44,180 nt of DNA from Methylibium sp031393925 (lineage in GTDB: Bacteria > Pseudomonadota > Gammaproteobacteria > Burkholderiales > Burkholderiaceae_C), in the NCBI RefSeq assembly GCF_031393925.1, contig NZ_JANMWL010000243.1, positions 1 to 44,180 of the forward strand. Reading direction: 5' to 3'. Below, in pieces: positions 35,072-43,195 of the stretch. The first letter of the stretch is position 1; each line of letters opens with the position of its first letter. A program made the position numbers and the translations under genes. The notes beneath the pieces are model-generated. The model was not told where the DNA came from and ran no database searches. It saw nothing but the letters and a program-made list of their open reading frames with translations.

Positions 35072-36991
35072 ATGATTTCGATCGAATTGCCGGACGGGTC
35101 CAAGCGCGAGTTTTCCGGCCCGGTCACGGTGGGTGACGTGGCGACGGCGATCGGCGCGGGGCTGGCCAAGGCAGCGCTCGGCGGGCGCCTGGGGCGGGGC
35201 GACCAGGCTCGGCTCGTCGATACCAGCTACACGATTGCAAGCGACGCCGCGCTGGCGATCGTCACCGACAAGGACACCGATGGCCTGGAGCTGATCCGTC
35301 ACTCCACCGCCCATTTGCTTGCCTACGCCGTCAAGGAGCTGTTTCCCGAGACGCAGGTGACGATCGGCCCGGTGATCGACAACGGCTTCTATTACGACTT
35401 CTCGTACAAGCGGCCCTTCACGCCCGAGGACCTAATTGCGATCGAAGCCAAGATGACTGAGCTTGCCCGCAAGGACGAGAAAGTCCAGCGGCGCGTGTTG
35501 CCGCGCGACGAGGCCATCGCCTATTTCAAAGGCCTCGGCGAGCACTACAAGGCCGAGATCATTGCCAGCATTCCGGCAGGCGAAGATGTGTCGCTCTATA
35601 GCGAAGGTGGCTTCGAAGACCTCTGCCGCGGCCCGCACGTGCCCAGCACCGGCAAGCTCAGGCACTTCAAACTGATGAAAGTCGCGGGTGCCTATTGGCG
35701 CGGCGACCACCGCAATGAAATGCTCCAGCGCATCTACGGCACCGCATGGGCCACAAAGGATGAGCTTGCACAGTACCTGCACCGACTCGAGGAGGCCGAG
35801 AAACGCGACCACCGCAAGCTCGGCCGAGAGCTCGACTTGTTCCACCTTGACGAGCATGCGCCGGGGCTGGTATTTTGGCATCCCAAAGGCTGGACGGTGT
35901 GGCAGCAAGTCGAGCAGTACATGCGCGCCGTCTACCGCGACAACGGTTACCTCGAAGTCAAGGGGCCGCAACTGCTTGACCGAGGTCTTTGGGAGAAAAC
36001 GGGACACTGGGACAAGTACCGCGAAAACATGTTCGTCACCGAGAGCGAGAAGCGCGACTACGCGCTCAAGCCGATGAACTGCCCTGGTCACATCCTGATC
36101 TTCAAGCAGGGCATCAAGAGTTATCGCGATCTACCGTTGCGCTACGGCGAGTTCGGCCAGTGCCACCGTAACGAGCCCACCGGCAGCCTGCACGGGATCA
36201 TGCGGGTGCGCGGATTCACCCAGGACGACGGTCACGTCTTTTGCAGCGAGGCACAGATCCTCGAGGAGTGCGTTAACTACACGGCGCTGCTGCAGCACGT
36301 GTACCGCGACTTCGGTTTCAACGACATCGTCTACAAGGTCGCGACGCGGCCTGCAGCGAGAATCGGCTCCGACGCGATCTGGGATCAGGCCGAAGCCGCC
36401 TTGATGGAGAGCCTGCGCCGCTCCGCTTGCAAATTTGAGATTGCCCCCGGCGATGGCGCCTTCTACGGCCCGAAGATCGAGTACACGCTTAAGGACGCCA
36501 TCGGGCGCCCGTGGCAGTGCGGCACAATGCAGGTCGATTTCTCAATGGCCGAGCGGCTGGGCGCCGAGTACGTGTCAGAGACCGGTGAGCGCCGCCATCC
36601 GGTGATGCTGCACCGTGCCATCGTGGGCAGTTTCGAGCGCTTCATTGGCATCTTGATCGAACAGCATGCGGGCGCCTTCCCCGCCTGGCTTGCGCCCACG
36701 CAAGTGGTAGTTCTCAATATCACCGACAGCCAAGCCGAATACGCGATCCACATTGCGAAAACTCTTCAAAAACAAGGAGTTAGAGCGGTGGTTGATTTGC
36801 GCAACGAGAAAATAACGTATAAAATACGCGAGCATTCGTTGCAGAAGCTGCCGTACATCCTGGTCGTTGGTGACAAGGAGAAAGCTGCGGCGGCGGTTGC
36901 GGTGCGCGCCCGCGGCAACCAGGACCTCGGCGTGATGCCCCTAGATGCCTTCTCCCAGAGAATCGCTAGTGACGTCGCCCTCAAGTCGTGA
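35072..36991 (+). CDS. thrS: Threonine-tRNA ligase
   Basis: ThrRS charges tRNA-Thr and edits mischarged serine. The 639-residue protein has an N-terminal TGS domain (residues about 1-61, ISIELPDGSKREF), the editing domain with HSTAHLLAYAVKELFP near residue 75, the class II core with NCPGHILIFKQGIKSYRDLP carrying a zinc-binding Cys, GEFGQCHRNEPTGSLHG (motif 2) and HRAIVGSFERFIGILIEQH (motif 3 region). A C-terminal anticodon-binding domain (APTQVVVLNITDSQAEYA) closes it. It heads the conserved thrS-infC-rpmI-rplT-pheS-pheT-ihfA order and has a candidate attenuator in its leader. Confidence 0.97.
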   Translation: MISIELPDGSKREFSGPVTVGDVATAIGAGLAKAALGGRLGRGDQARLVDTSYTIASDAALAIVTDKDTDGLELIRHSTAHLLAYAVKELFPETQVTIGPVIDNGFYYDFSYKRPFTPEDLIAIEAKMTELARKDEKVQRRVLPRDEAIAYFKGLGEHYKAEIIASIPAGEDVSLYSEGGFEDLCRGPHVPSTGKLRHFKLMKVAGAYWRGDHRNEMLQRIYGTAWATKDELAQYLHRLEEAEKRDHRKLGRELDLFHLDEHAPGLVFWHPKGWTVWQQVEQYMRAVYRDNGYLEVKGPQLLDRGLWEKTGHWDKYRENMFVTESEKRDYALKPMNCPGHILIFKQGIKSYRDLPLRYGEFGQCHRNEPTGSLHGIMRVRGFTQDDGHVFCSEAQILEECVNYTALLQHVYRDFGFNDIVYKVATRPAARIGSDAIWDQAEAALMESLRRSACKFEIAPGDGAFYGPKIEYTLKDAIGRPWQCGTMQVDFSMAERLGAEYVSETGERRHPVMLHRAIVGSFERFIGILIEQHAGAFPAWLAPTQVVVLNITDSQAEYAIHIAKTLQKQGVRAVVDLRNEKITYKIREHSLQKLPYILVVGDKEKAAAAVAVRARGNQDLGVMPLDAFSQRIASDVALKS

Positions 36992-37103
36992 TTGGGTGTG
37001 ATGCGGCAGAGTTTTTTGCTGATTGCGCTTGGTTGCCCGGCGCGCGTGTGTTCAACGTGGAGCCTGATCTCGCAAATGAACAGGGCTCGAAAGGATTCTG
37101 ACC

Positions 37104-37652
37104 ATCGCTAATTTCTTTGATCGTCGTACCCGCAATGACGAACGCAAGCACCGACTGAATCGGGAAATCATGGCGCTGGAAGTGCGCCTGAACGGCCCCG
37201 AGAACGAGCCCTTGGGCATCGTCAGCATCCAGGAGGCCTTGCGCTTGGCCGGTGAGGCCGACGTCGATCTGGTCGAGATCGCTGCAACAGCCGACCCTCC
37301 GGTTTGCCGTTTGATGGACTACGGTAAGTTCAAGTATTCGGAGCAGAAGAAGGCTGCCGAGGCCAAGGCCAAGCAGCATGTCATTGACATCAAGGAAGTG
37401 AAGTTCCGTCCGGGCACAGATGAGGGTGACTACGCGATCAAGATGCGCAATCTTCGGCGTTTCCTGGAAGAGGGCGACAAGGGCAAGGTCACCCTGCGCT
37501 ATCGGGGCCGCGAGATCACACACCAGGACATCGGCATGCGCCTTTTGGAGCGGATCCGCGATGAACTGACCGACGTGTCCGTGGTAGAGAACATGCCCAA
37601 GCTCGAAGGCCGCCAGATGATCATGGTGCTGGGGCCGAAGCGGAAGAAGTAG
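37104..37652 (+). CDS. infC: Translation initiation factor IF-3, non-AUG start
   Basis: IF-3 proofreads start-codon and initiator-tRNA choice and keeps 30S subunits free. Starting at ATC (37104) gives 182 residues: IANFFDRRTRNDERKH then RLNREIMALEVRL, the IF3 N-domain (EPLGIVSIQEALRLAGEADVD), the linker region FKYSEQKKAAEAKAKQ and the C-domain (VKFRPGTDEGDYAIKMRNL). An in-frame stop at 37077 and the absence of ATG, GTG or TTG before 37170 exclude a normal start for the conserved N-terminus; AAAGGA (37090-37095) is eight bases before the ATC. ATT at 37095 and CTG at 37098 are less well spaced. The first ATG at 37170 would remove the conserved LNREI. Rare AUU/AUC-type starts let IF-3 repress itself, as in E. 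coli. Confidence 0.93.
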   Translation: MANFFDRRTRNDERKHRLNREIMALEVRLNGPENEPLGIVSIQEALRLAGEADVDLVEIAATADPPVCRLMDYGKFKYSEQKKAAEAKAKQHVIDIKEVKFRPGTDEGDYAIKMRNLRRFLEEGDKGKVTLRYRGREITHQDIGMRLLERIRDELTDVSVVENMPKLEGRQMIMVLGPKRKK

Positions 37653-37668
37653 TTTGGAAAGTGTTCAG

Positions 37669-37744
37669 CGTCGCTGCGGTCTGGTCACCACAGCGACGGT
37701 ACAAGTTCCCGATGGCCACCTGGAAAGTTCGCGAATGGTTCGCG
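37669..37744 (+). promoter_or_regulatory. Structured spacer upstream of rpmI
   Basis: The 125-base infC-rpmI spacer forms two hairpins: CGTCGCTG (37669-37676) with CAGCGACG (37691-37698), and CGCGAA (37730-37735) with TTCGCG (37739-37744). In E. coli and Bacillus ribosomal protein L20 represses rpmI-rplT by binding structured leader RNA. These stems are candidates for such a site, but the L20-specific features cannot be confirmed by eye. Confidence 0.35.
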
Positions 37745-37777
37745 GCGCCTCTCGGGAACAAGCAAGAAGGAGCAGTC

Positions 37778-37981
37778 ATGCCCAAGATGAAGACCAAGAA
37801 GAGCGCTGCCAAGCGTTTCCGCGTTCGCCCGGGTGGCACCGTCAAGCGGGGTCAGGCGTTCAAGCGCCACATCCTCACCAAGAAGAGCACCAAGAACAAG
37901 CGCCACCTGCGTGGCACGACCTCGGTGCACGAGACCAACATGGGCCACATGGCCCAGATGCTACCGTTTGCTGGCCTCTGA
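37778..37981 (+). CDS. rpmI: 50S ribosomal protein bL35
   Basis: bL35 is a small, very basic protein of the large ribosomal subunit. The 67-residue protein begins MPKMKTKKSAAKRFRV, with the family segment GGTVKRGQAFKRHILTKKS and C-terminal KRHLRG. The ribosome site AAGAAGGAG lies just upstream of the ATG at 37778; a longer frame upstream is not conserved. It precedes rplT by 47 bases. Confidence 0.97.
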   Translation: MPKMKTKKSAAKRFRVRPGGTVKRGQAFKRHILTKKSTKNKRHLRGTTSVHETNMGHMAQMLPFAGL

Positions 37982-38028
37982 GCCGCGCACGACCCGTCTC
38001 GAGATTCAACGCTTGAAGGAATAGAAAC

Positions 38029-38385
38029 ATGCCTCGCGTAAAACGTGGTGTAACCGCACGCGCCCGCCACAAAAAGGTCCTGGAACTTGCCAAGGGCTAC
38101 CGCGGCCGCCGCAAGAACGTCTATCGCATCGCCAAGCAGGCGGTGATGAAGGCAGGCCAGTACGCCTACCGTGACCGCCGCAACCGCAAGCGCGTATTTC
38201 GGCGCCTCTGGATTGCGCGCATCAACGCCGCTTCACGCAGCCACGGCATCACCTACAGCCGCTTCATGGCTGGCATGAAAAAAGCCGCCATCGACCTCGA
38301 CCGCAAGGTCCTGGCCGACATGGCGGTCCGTGATCCGGCTGCATTCGGCAGCATCGTCGAGAAGGTCAAGGCCCAGCTCGCTTGA
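38029..38385 (+). CDS. rplT: 50S ribosomal protein bL20
   Basis: bL20 binds 23S rRNA early in large-subunit assembly and represses its own operon in several bacteria. The 118-residue protein starts MPRVKRGVTARARHKKVLEL and has AKGYRGRRKNVYRIAKQAV, RDRRNRKRVFRRLWIARINAA and the C-terminal globular part DLDRKVLADMAVRDPAAF. Its stop overlaps an ATG of a 29-codon open frame (TGATG at 38383-38387) that runs up to the pheS start. Confidence 0.97.
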   Translation: MPRVKRGVTARARHKKVLELAKGYRGRRKNVYRIAKQAVMKAGQYAYRDRRNRKRVFRRLWIARINAASRSHGITYSRFMAGMKKAAIDLDRKVLADMAVRDPAAFGSIVEKVKAQLA

Positions 38386-38421
38386 TGCAGTTGTGGGCCT
38401 GCGGGCCCGCGATGCACCGTC

Positions 38422-38455
38422 AGGGCCGAGGCGCAAGCGTCGGCCCTTCGTTTTT
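38422..38455 (+). terminator. Intrinsic terminator between rplT and pheS
   Basis: AGGGCCGA (38422-38429) pairs with TCGGCCCT (38440-38447). The apical part GC-GCAA-GC forms a tetraloop hairpin above one G-G mismatch, and TCGTTTTTC follows. It lies 16 bases before pheS, so it either limits pheST expression from the thrS promoter or serves as an attenuator. Confidence 0.65.
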
Positions 38456-38470
38456 CTTGAAACGACTTTC

Positions 38471-39517
38471 ATGATGGAAGCATTGAGTCTGCTGGTCGGA
38501 CAAGCCGAGCAGGCATTCGCGGCTGCACGCACGCCGGCCGAGCTCGAGGACGCCAAGGCGCGTTTTCTGGGCAAGAGCGGGGCGGTGACCATGCAGCTCA
38601 AACAACTCGCCACCTTGGTGGCGGATGAAAAAAAAACCCGCGGCGCCGAAATCAACGCGGCCAAGCAGCAGGTCGAATTCCTGCTTGGGCAGCGTCGGCA
38701 GGCGCTCGCCGATGCCGAGCTGGCGCAGCAATTGCGCACCGAATCGCTCGACGTGAGCTTGCCGGGGCGCCACCGCGGAACCGGTGGGCTGCATCCGATC
38801 ACGCTGGCCGCGCAGCGCATCGAAGCGATCTTCGGATCGATGGGTTTTGACGTCGCCGATGGCCCCGAGATCGAGACCGATTGGTACAGCTTTACGGCGC
38901 TGAACAACCCGGAGAACCATCCGGCGCGCTCGATGCAAGACACTTTCTACGTCGACGTCAATGACGGCGAAGGGCGGCCGCTGAACCTGCGCCCGCACAC
39001 CTCGCCGATGCAGATTCGTTACGCCCAGGCGCATGCGCGCAAACACGCTGGCGCCGACCCGATGCCGGAGATTCGCGTCATCGCGCCCGGCCGTACCTAT
39101 CGCGTCGACAGCGACGCGACCCACTCGCCGATGTTTCATCAGGTGGAGGGTCTGTGGGTCGGCGAGAACATCAGCTTCAAGGACCTGAAGGCGGTTTACC
39201 TGCGCTTCATCCGCACTTTCTTCGAGACCGACGATTTGCGTATTCGCTTTCGGCCCAGTTACTTTCCTTTCACCGAGCCCAGCGCCGAGATCGACATGAT
39301 GTTTGGCAGTGGGCCGCTGCAAGGGCGCTGGCTGGAAGTCTCGGGCTCCGGTCAGGTGCATCCGCAAGTGATTCGCAACATGGGTCTCGATGCCGAGCGC
39401 TGTATCGGTTTTGCCTTCGGTTCGGGCGTCGACCGGCTCGCGATGTTGCGCTACGGCGTGAGTGATCTGCGGCTGTTCTTCGAGGGCGACCTGCGGTTCC
39501 TGACGCAGTTCAAGTAA
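38471..39517 (+). CDS. pheS: Phenylalanine-tRNA ligase alpha subunit
   Basis: PheS carries the catalytic site of the (alpha-beta)2 PheRS. The 348-residue protein has an N-terminal coiled-coil arm (EALSLLVGQAEQAFAAARTP; ADEKKTRGAEINAAKQQVEF), then GRHRGTGGLHPITLAAQRIEAIF, the motif 2 region RVIAPGRTYRVDSDATHSPMF, FRPSYFPFTEPSAE, and motif 3 GFAFGSGVDRLAMLRYGV. ATGs at 38471 and 38474 are both possible; the second overlaps the stop of the short upstream frame. The length matches the family. Confidence 0.97.
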   Translation: MMEALSLLVGQAEQAFAAARTPAELEDAKARFLGKSGAVTMQLKQLATLVADEKKTRGAEINAAKQQVEFLLGQRRQALADAELAQQLRTESLDVSLPGRHRGTGGLHPITLAAQRIEAIFGSMGFDVADGPEIETDWYSFTALNNPENHPARSMQDTFYVDVNDGEGRPLNLRPHTSPMQIRYAQAHARKHAGADPMPEIRVIAPGRTYRVDSDATHSPMFHQVEGLWVGENISFKDLKAVYLRFIRTFFETDDLRIRFRPSYFPFTEPSAEIDMMFGSGPLQGRWLEVSGSGQVHPQVIRNMGLDAERCIGFAFGSGVDRLAMLRYGVSDLRLFFEGDLRFLTQFK

Positions 39518-39532
39518 GGCAACGCACCGACC

Positions 39533-41956
39533 ATGCAATTTCCAGAATCCTGGTTGCGCGAGTTTTGCAACCCACCGCTGTCCACCGCCGAACTGGCCGA
39601 GACGCTGACCATGGCGGGCCTCGAGGTGGAGGCGCTGAGCCCGGTGGCGCCGCCGTTCTCGGGTGTCGTCGTGGCGCAGGTGTTGAGCATCGAGCGACAT
39701 CCCAACGCCGACCGCCTCAATGTCTGTCAGGTTGATGTCGGCACCGGTTCGCCGCTTGCGATCGTCTGCGGCGCGCCGAACGTCAGGCCGGGCATCAAAG
39801 TGCCGTGCGCACTGGTGGGCGCGGCGCTGCCGCCGGCCAAGCAAGGCGAACCGGCGTTCGTGATCAAGCTCGGTCAATTGCGTGGCGTCGAAAGCCAGGG
39901 CATGCTGTGTTCGGCGCGTGAGTTGAAGCTCTCTGACGCGCATGGCGGCCTGCTGGAGCTGTCCGGCGCCGCGCCGATCGGCGTTGACCTACGCGCGCAC
40001 CTTCGTCTCGACGACACGATCTTCACGCTCAAACTCACACCCAACCTGGCGCATTGTCTGAGCGTGCATGGGGTGGCGCGCGAGTTGGCCGCACTCACCG
40101 GCGCGGAGTTACGGGCTCCGAGTTACCCGCCAGTGGCCGTGACGCATGACACCCGTCTGCCAGTCCATGTCGATGCACCGGACCTGTGCGGCCGTTTCTC
40201 GGGCCGTGTCGTGCGTGGCGTCAATGCACTGGCGGTGACGCCGCAATGGATGGCCGAGCGACTTGCCCGGTGCGGACAGCGTCCGGTCGGCCCCTTGGTC
40301 GACATATCGAACTACGTCATGTTCGAGTCGGGGCAGCCCTCACACATCTTTGATCTTGACAAGATTCACGGCGACCTGCGCGTGCGCTGGGGGCGTGGCG
40401 GCGAGACGATTTCCCTGCTCAATGGCAGCACCATTGAAGTCGACGCGGGCGTGGGCGTGATCGCCGACGACCTGCAGGTCGAATCGCTCGCCGGCATCAT
40501 GGGCGGCGAGGCCACCTCGGTGGGCGAGGGCACGCGCAACGTGTATGTCGAAGCGGCGTTTTGGTGGCCACAGGCGGTGGCCGGGCGTTCGCGGCGCTTC
40601 AACTTCACGACCGATGCCGGTCACCGCTTCGAGCGAGGCGTCGATGCGGCGCGCACGCTGGATCATGTGGAGCGCATCACGGGGCTCATCATCGACATCT
40701 GCGGTGGTGAAGCAGGGCCGACATACGACCGCATTTGCGCGATGCCCGACCGCGCGCCCGTCACGCTGCGCATCGAGCGGGCGAGCCGCGTCATCGGCAT
40801 GCCCGTCAGCCAGGCGGAATGCGCCGACGTGTTCAATCGGCTCGGACTGGGCTTTGTCGAAGGCGACGGCACGATCACCATCACGCCGCCGAGCTGGCGT
40901 TTTGATCTGCAGACGGAAGAAGATCTGGTCGAGGAGGTGATCCGCATCCTCGGCTATTCGCGCCTGCCCGACGTGCCGCCGCTCGCTGCGGTGACGCCGC
41001 GACTGCCGCCCGCTGCCCGGCAGGGTTTGCGGCGGCTACGCTGCCTGATGGTCGCTCTCGACTATCAGGAGACGGTCAACTTCGGCTTCGTCGAAGAGCG
41101 CTGGGAACGAGAACTCGCCGGCAACGCCGATCCGATTCGCTTGCTCAATCCGATCGCTGCACCGCTGGCGGTGATGCGCAGCAGCGTTCTGGGTAGCTTG
41201 CTGGCTGTGCTGAAGGTGAACCTTGCGCGCCGCGCGCCGCGTGTGCGTGTGTTCGAGATCGGCCGCGTGTTCCGGCGTGACAGCCGCGTTGTCGACGGCG
41301 AGCGCAGCGTCGCTGGCATCGACCAGCCGACGAGGCTCGGCGCGCTCGCCTACGGGCCTGCCGACGGCCTGCAATGGGGCGCCGTGGAGCGCAGCGTCGA
41401 TTTCTACGATCTCAAGGGCGACCTCGAAGCGCTGCTCGCACCTCGGATTGCGCGCTTCTTGCCGGCCGAGCATCCGGCTCTGCATCCGGGCCGCAGTGCG
41501 CGTATCGAACTCGACGGCAGGGCGATCGGTTGGATCGGTGAATTGCATCCGCGCTGGCGCCAGGGTTACGAGTTGCCCCAGGCTCCGGTAATGTTTGAAA
41601 TCGACGTCGAATCGCTGAGCGATCGGGCGCTACCAACCCACGTGCCGCTTGCCAAGCAACAGACCGCTCTGCGCGATGTGGCACTGATCGTCGACGATGC
41701 GATCAGCCACGCCACCTTGATGAAAGCCATCGACACCGCGTCGTCCGAGGGCATCGTGCGCAGCGCTCGGCTGTTCGACGTTTACCGCCCGCAGCGGCCG
41801 ACGGCCGAACTGGCGAGCGGACAACGCAGCCTGGCAGTGCGGCTGGAACTGCGCGACGACGACGCTACGCTGACGGATGAGCGCATCGACGCCGCGGTGA
41901 AGACCTTGCTCGACCGACTGACCGCCGACGGCGTGATCGTGCGTTTGCGCGGCTGA
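39533..41956 (+). CDS. pheT: Phenylalanine-tRNA ligase beta subunit
   Basis: PheT is the large structural and editing subunit of PheRS. The 807-residue protein has an EMAP-type tRNA-binding domain (residues about 40-150, VVVAQVLSIERHPNADRLNV and GMLCSARELKLS), the B3/B4 editing region, a B5 domain (VTLRIERASRVIGMPVSQAE), a catalytic-like core (YSRLPDVPP; VNFGFVEERWERELAGN) and a C-terminal FDX-ACB domain (VPLAKQQTALRDVALIVDDAI). It follows pheS by 15 bases, and ihfA follows by 22, the usual operon. Confidence 0.97.
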   Translation: MQFPESWLREFCNPPLSTAELAETLTMAGLEVEALSPVAPPFSGVVVAQVLSIERHPNADRLNVCQVDVGTGSPLAIVCGAPNVRPGIKVPCALVGAALPPAKQGEPAFVIKLGQLRGVESQGMLCSARELKLSDAHGGLLELSGAAPIGVDLRAHLRLDDTIFTLKLTPNLAHCLSVHGVARELAALTGAELRAPSYPPVAVTHDTRLPVHVDAPDLCGRFSGRVVRGVNALAVTPQWMAERLARCGQRPVGPLVDISNYVMFESGQPSHIFDLDKIHGDLRVRWGRGGETISLLNGSTIEVDAGVGVIADDLQVESLAGIMGGEATSVGEGTRNVYVEAAFWWPQAVAGRSRRFNFTTDAGHRFERGVDAARTLDHVERITGLIIDICGGEAGPTYDRICAMPDRAPVTLRIERASRVIGMPVSQAECADVFNRLGLGFVEGDGTITITPPSWRFDLQTEEDLVEEVIRILGYSRLPDVPPLAAVTPRLPPAARQGLRRLRCLMVALDYQETVNFGFVEERWERELAGNADPIRLLNPIAAPLAVMRSSVLGSLLAVLKVNLARRAPRVRVFEIGRVFRRDSRVVDGERSVAGIDQPTRLGALAYGPADGLQWGAVERSVDFYDLKGDLEALLAPRIARFLPAEHPALHPGRSARIELDGRAIGWIGELHPRWRQGYELPQAPVMFEIDVESLSDRALPTHVPLAKQQTALRDVALIVDDAISHATLMKAIDTASSEGIVRSARLFDVYRPQRPTAELASGQRSLAVRLELRDDDATLTDERIDAAVKTLLDRLTADGVIVRLRG

Positions 41957-41978
41957 CACCTCAGTGGAGAAATGGACG

Positions 41979-42320
41979 ATGGACCGTGTATTGCTTCCCA
42001 CCCTCGACACGCCAACGCTGACCAAGGCAGAGTTGGCCGACTTGCTGTTCGAGCGACTGGGCCTCAACAAACGTGAGTCGAAGGACATGGTCGAGGCTTT
42101 TTTCGAGTTGATCCATGGCCAGTTGGTCGGGGCTGCCGATGTCAAGTTGTCGGGTTTCGGCAACTTTCAGATCCGCCGCAAGGCGCCGCGACCGGGACGC
42201 AACCCACGCACCGGCGAAGCCATTCCGATCAAGGCGCGCAACGTCGTGACCTTCCATGCGAGCCACAAGCTCAAAGGCGTCGTTCAGGGGGACACACCGA
42301 CTGGAGACGAGTTCGAGTGA
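41979..42320 (+). CDS. ihfA: Integration host factor alpha subunit
   Basis: IHF-alpha pairs with IHF-beta to bend DNA sharply at specific sites. The 113-residue protein has the HU/IHF fold: LTKAELADLLFERLGLNKRESKDMVEAFF, given as the helical dimer part, then KLSGFGNFQIRRKAPRPGRNP carrying the conserved beta-arm region with the Pro of RNPRTGE, and RNVVTFHASHKLK. The ATG at 41979 has GGAG nine bases upstream; a GTG at 41964 overlaps that site. A second, more A/T-rich copy lies at 43842-44168 in opposite orientation. Confidence 0.95.
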   Translation: MDRVLLPTLDTPTLTKAELADLLFERLGLNKRESKDMVEAFFELIHGQLVGAADVKLSGFGNFQIRRKAPRPGRNPRTGEAIPIKARNVVTFHASHKLKGVVQGDTPTGDEFE

Positions 42321-42502
42321 TGAAACACATAAGTCATATAAGTTTTTGATTTTAAATAAGTATTTAGTTTATTTGTGTGATGTTTTTTGAACAGAGACTC
42401 GCTTTTGCGCCTCTGGCGACGCTGTGCTGTGTCGTCACTTGAACCGCGCCATCAAAGTTCGAGTAAAGTATTAGATAATGTTATGCATCGCATTGATTTG
42501 AA
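42321..42502. other. A/T-rich ihfA-merR spacer with ATAAGT repeats
   Basis: The first 80 bases are strongly A/T-rich and contain ATAAGT three times (42329, 42338 and 42356), spaced 9 and 18 bases. A run GTGTGATGTTTTTTG follows and could end the upstream transcript, but I see no firm hairpin. Near merR, GATAAT at 42474-42479 is a possible -10 box. This spot contrasts with the high-GC genes on each side. Confidence 0.4.
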
Positions 42503-42973
42503 ATGGAAAAACTGCTCCCACCGATCCCCGTCAAGCGCTATTTCACGATTGGCGAGGTCAGCGAGCTTTGCGGCGTAAAGCCTTACGTGCTGCGCTATTG
42601 GGAGCAAGAGTTCTCGCAGCTCAAGCCGATGAAGCGCAGGGGCAATCGCCGCTACTACCAGCACCACGAGGTCTTGCTCATCAGGCGCATCCGTGAGTTG
42701 CTGTACGAGCAAGGCTTCACCATCAGCGGGGCGCGCAACCGCCTGTCTGAGTCGGCGTTGCGCCATGCGTCCGGTGAGGCCAGTGAAGCGCTCACGCAGC
42801 CGCTCCAAGCCGATCACGTCGCCATTAACGCTGTAACAAACGAGGCAATGGCCGACGCGTTGGCGGCTCGGTCATCAACGGCAGCAGTCACGTTGGTGCG
42901 GGTGAGCCCACCGGGCTCGATTGCGTCGTTGCGCGATGAACTGCTCTCAATCCGGCATCTTCTGACGCCCTGA
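42503..42973 (+). CDS. MerR-family transcriptional regulator (copy 1)
   Basis: A 156-residue MerR-type regulator with an N-terminal winged-helix domain: KRYFTIGEVSELCGVKPYVLR, YWEQEFSQLKPMKRRGNRRYY and QHHEVLLIRRIRELLYEQGFTISGAR. This group follows ihfA in most Betaproteobacteria; its effector is unknown. The C-terminal part after residue 95 is short and differs from copy 2 except for the final helix (SLRDELLSIRHLL). The ATG at 42503 is aligned with the TTG of copy 2, and an identical CGCATTGATTT lies just upstream of both starts. Confidence 0.9.
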   Translation: MEKLLPPIPVKRYFTIGEVSELCGVKPYVLRYWEQEFSQLKPMKRRGNRRYYQHHEVLLIRRIRELLYEQGFTISGARNRLSESALRHASGEASEALTQPLQADHVAINAVTNEAMADALAARSSTAAVTLVRVSPPGSIASLRDELLSIRHLLTP

Positions 42974-43030
42974 GCAAAGGCCGTCGACAAATTCGCCTAA
43001 CGCGGGCCCGTGACGTCGTCGCACGGCGAC

Positions 43031-43063
43031 AAAAAGCCCAGCAGGCACCGCCTGCTGGGCTTT
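43031..43063 (-). terminator. Strong terminator after tRNA-Pro
   Basis: AAAGCCCAGCAGGC (43033-43046) and GCCTGCTGGGCTTT (43050-43063) form a perfect 14-bp stem with a three-base loop. Read on the minus strand it ends in five T residues and lies nine bases past the tRNA CCA, so it terminates the tRNA transcript. It may also stop merR copy 1 coming from the other side. Confidence 0.9.
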
Positions 43064-43071
43064 GGTCTTCT

Positions 43072-43148
43072 TGGTCGGGACGGCGGGATTCGAACTCGCG
43101 ACCCCTTGCACCCCATGCAAGTGCGCTACCAGGCTGCGCCACACACCG
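43072..43148 (-). tRNA. tRNA-Pro(GGG), with mismatched 3' half
   Basis: On the minus strand the 77 bases fold as tRNA-Pro: acceptor CGGTGTG, D stem GCGC/GCGC, anticodon stem CTTGC/GCAAG with loop ATGGGGT (anticodon GGG), T loop TTCGAAT, discriminator A and an encoded CCA. D and anticodon stems are perfect. The 3' half is odd: the acceptor 3' strand CGTCCCG leaves a U4-C69 mismatch and two G.U pairs, and the T stem GCGAG/CCCGC has an A52-C62 mismatch. A 3' half of CTCGC plus CACACCG would pair perfectly. The gene may be hybrid, defective, or an assembly product. It lies 47 bases after merR copy 2 and is probably co-transcribed with it. Confidence 0.85.
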
Positions 43149-43195
43149 ATAAAACCGCAAGTATAGCGCTCCCCGATTGCGATTTTTCTTGTGCG

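Noticed and set aside
36792..36823. Internal promoter for infC inside the end of thrS (TTGATT/TTGCGC and TATAAA)
   Set aside because: The -10 is good but candidate -35 boxes are 15 or 20 bases away; E. coli has internal infC promoters, yet the match here is too weak to call.
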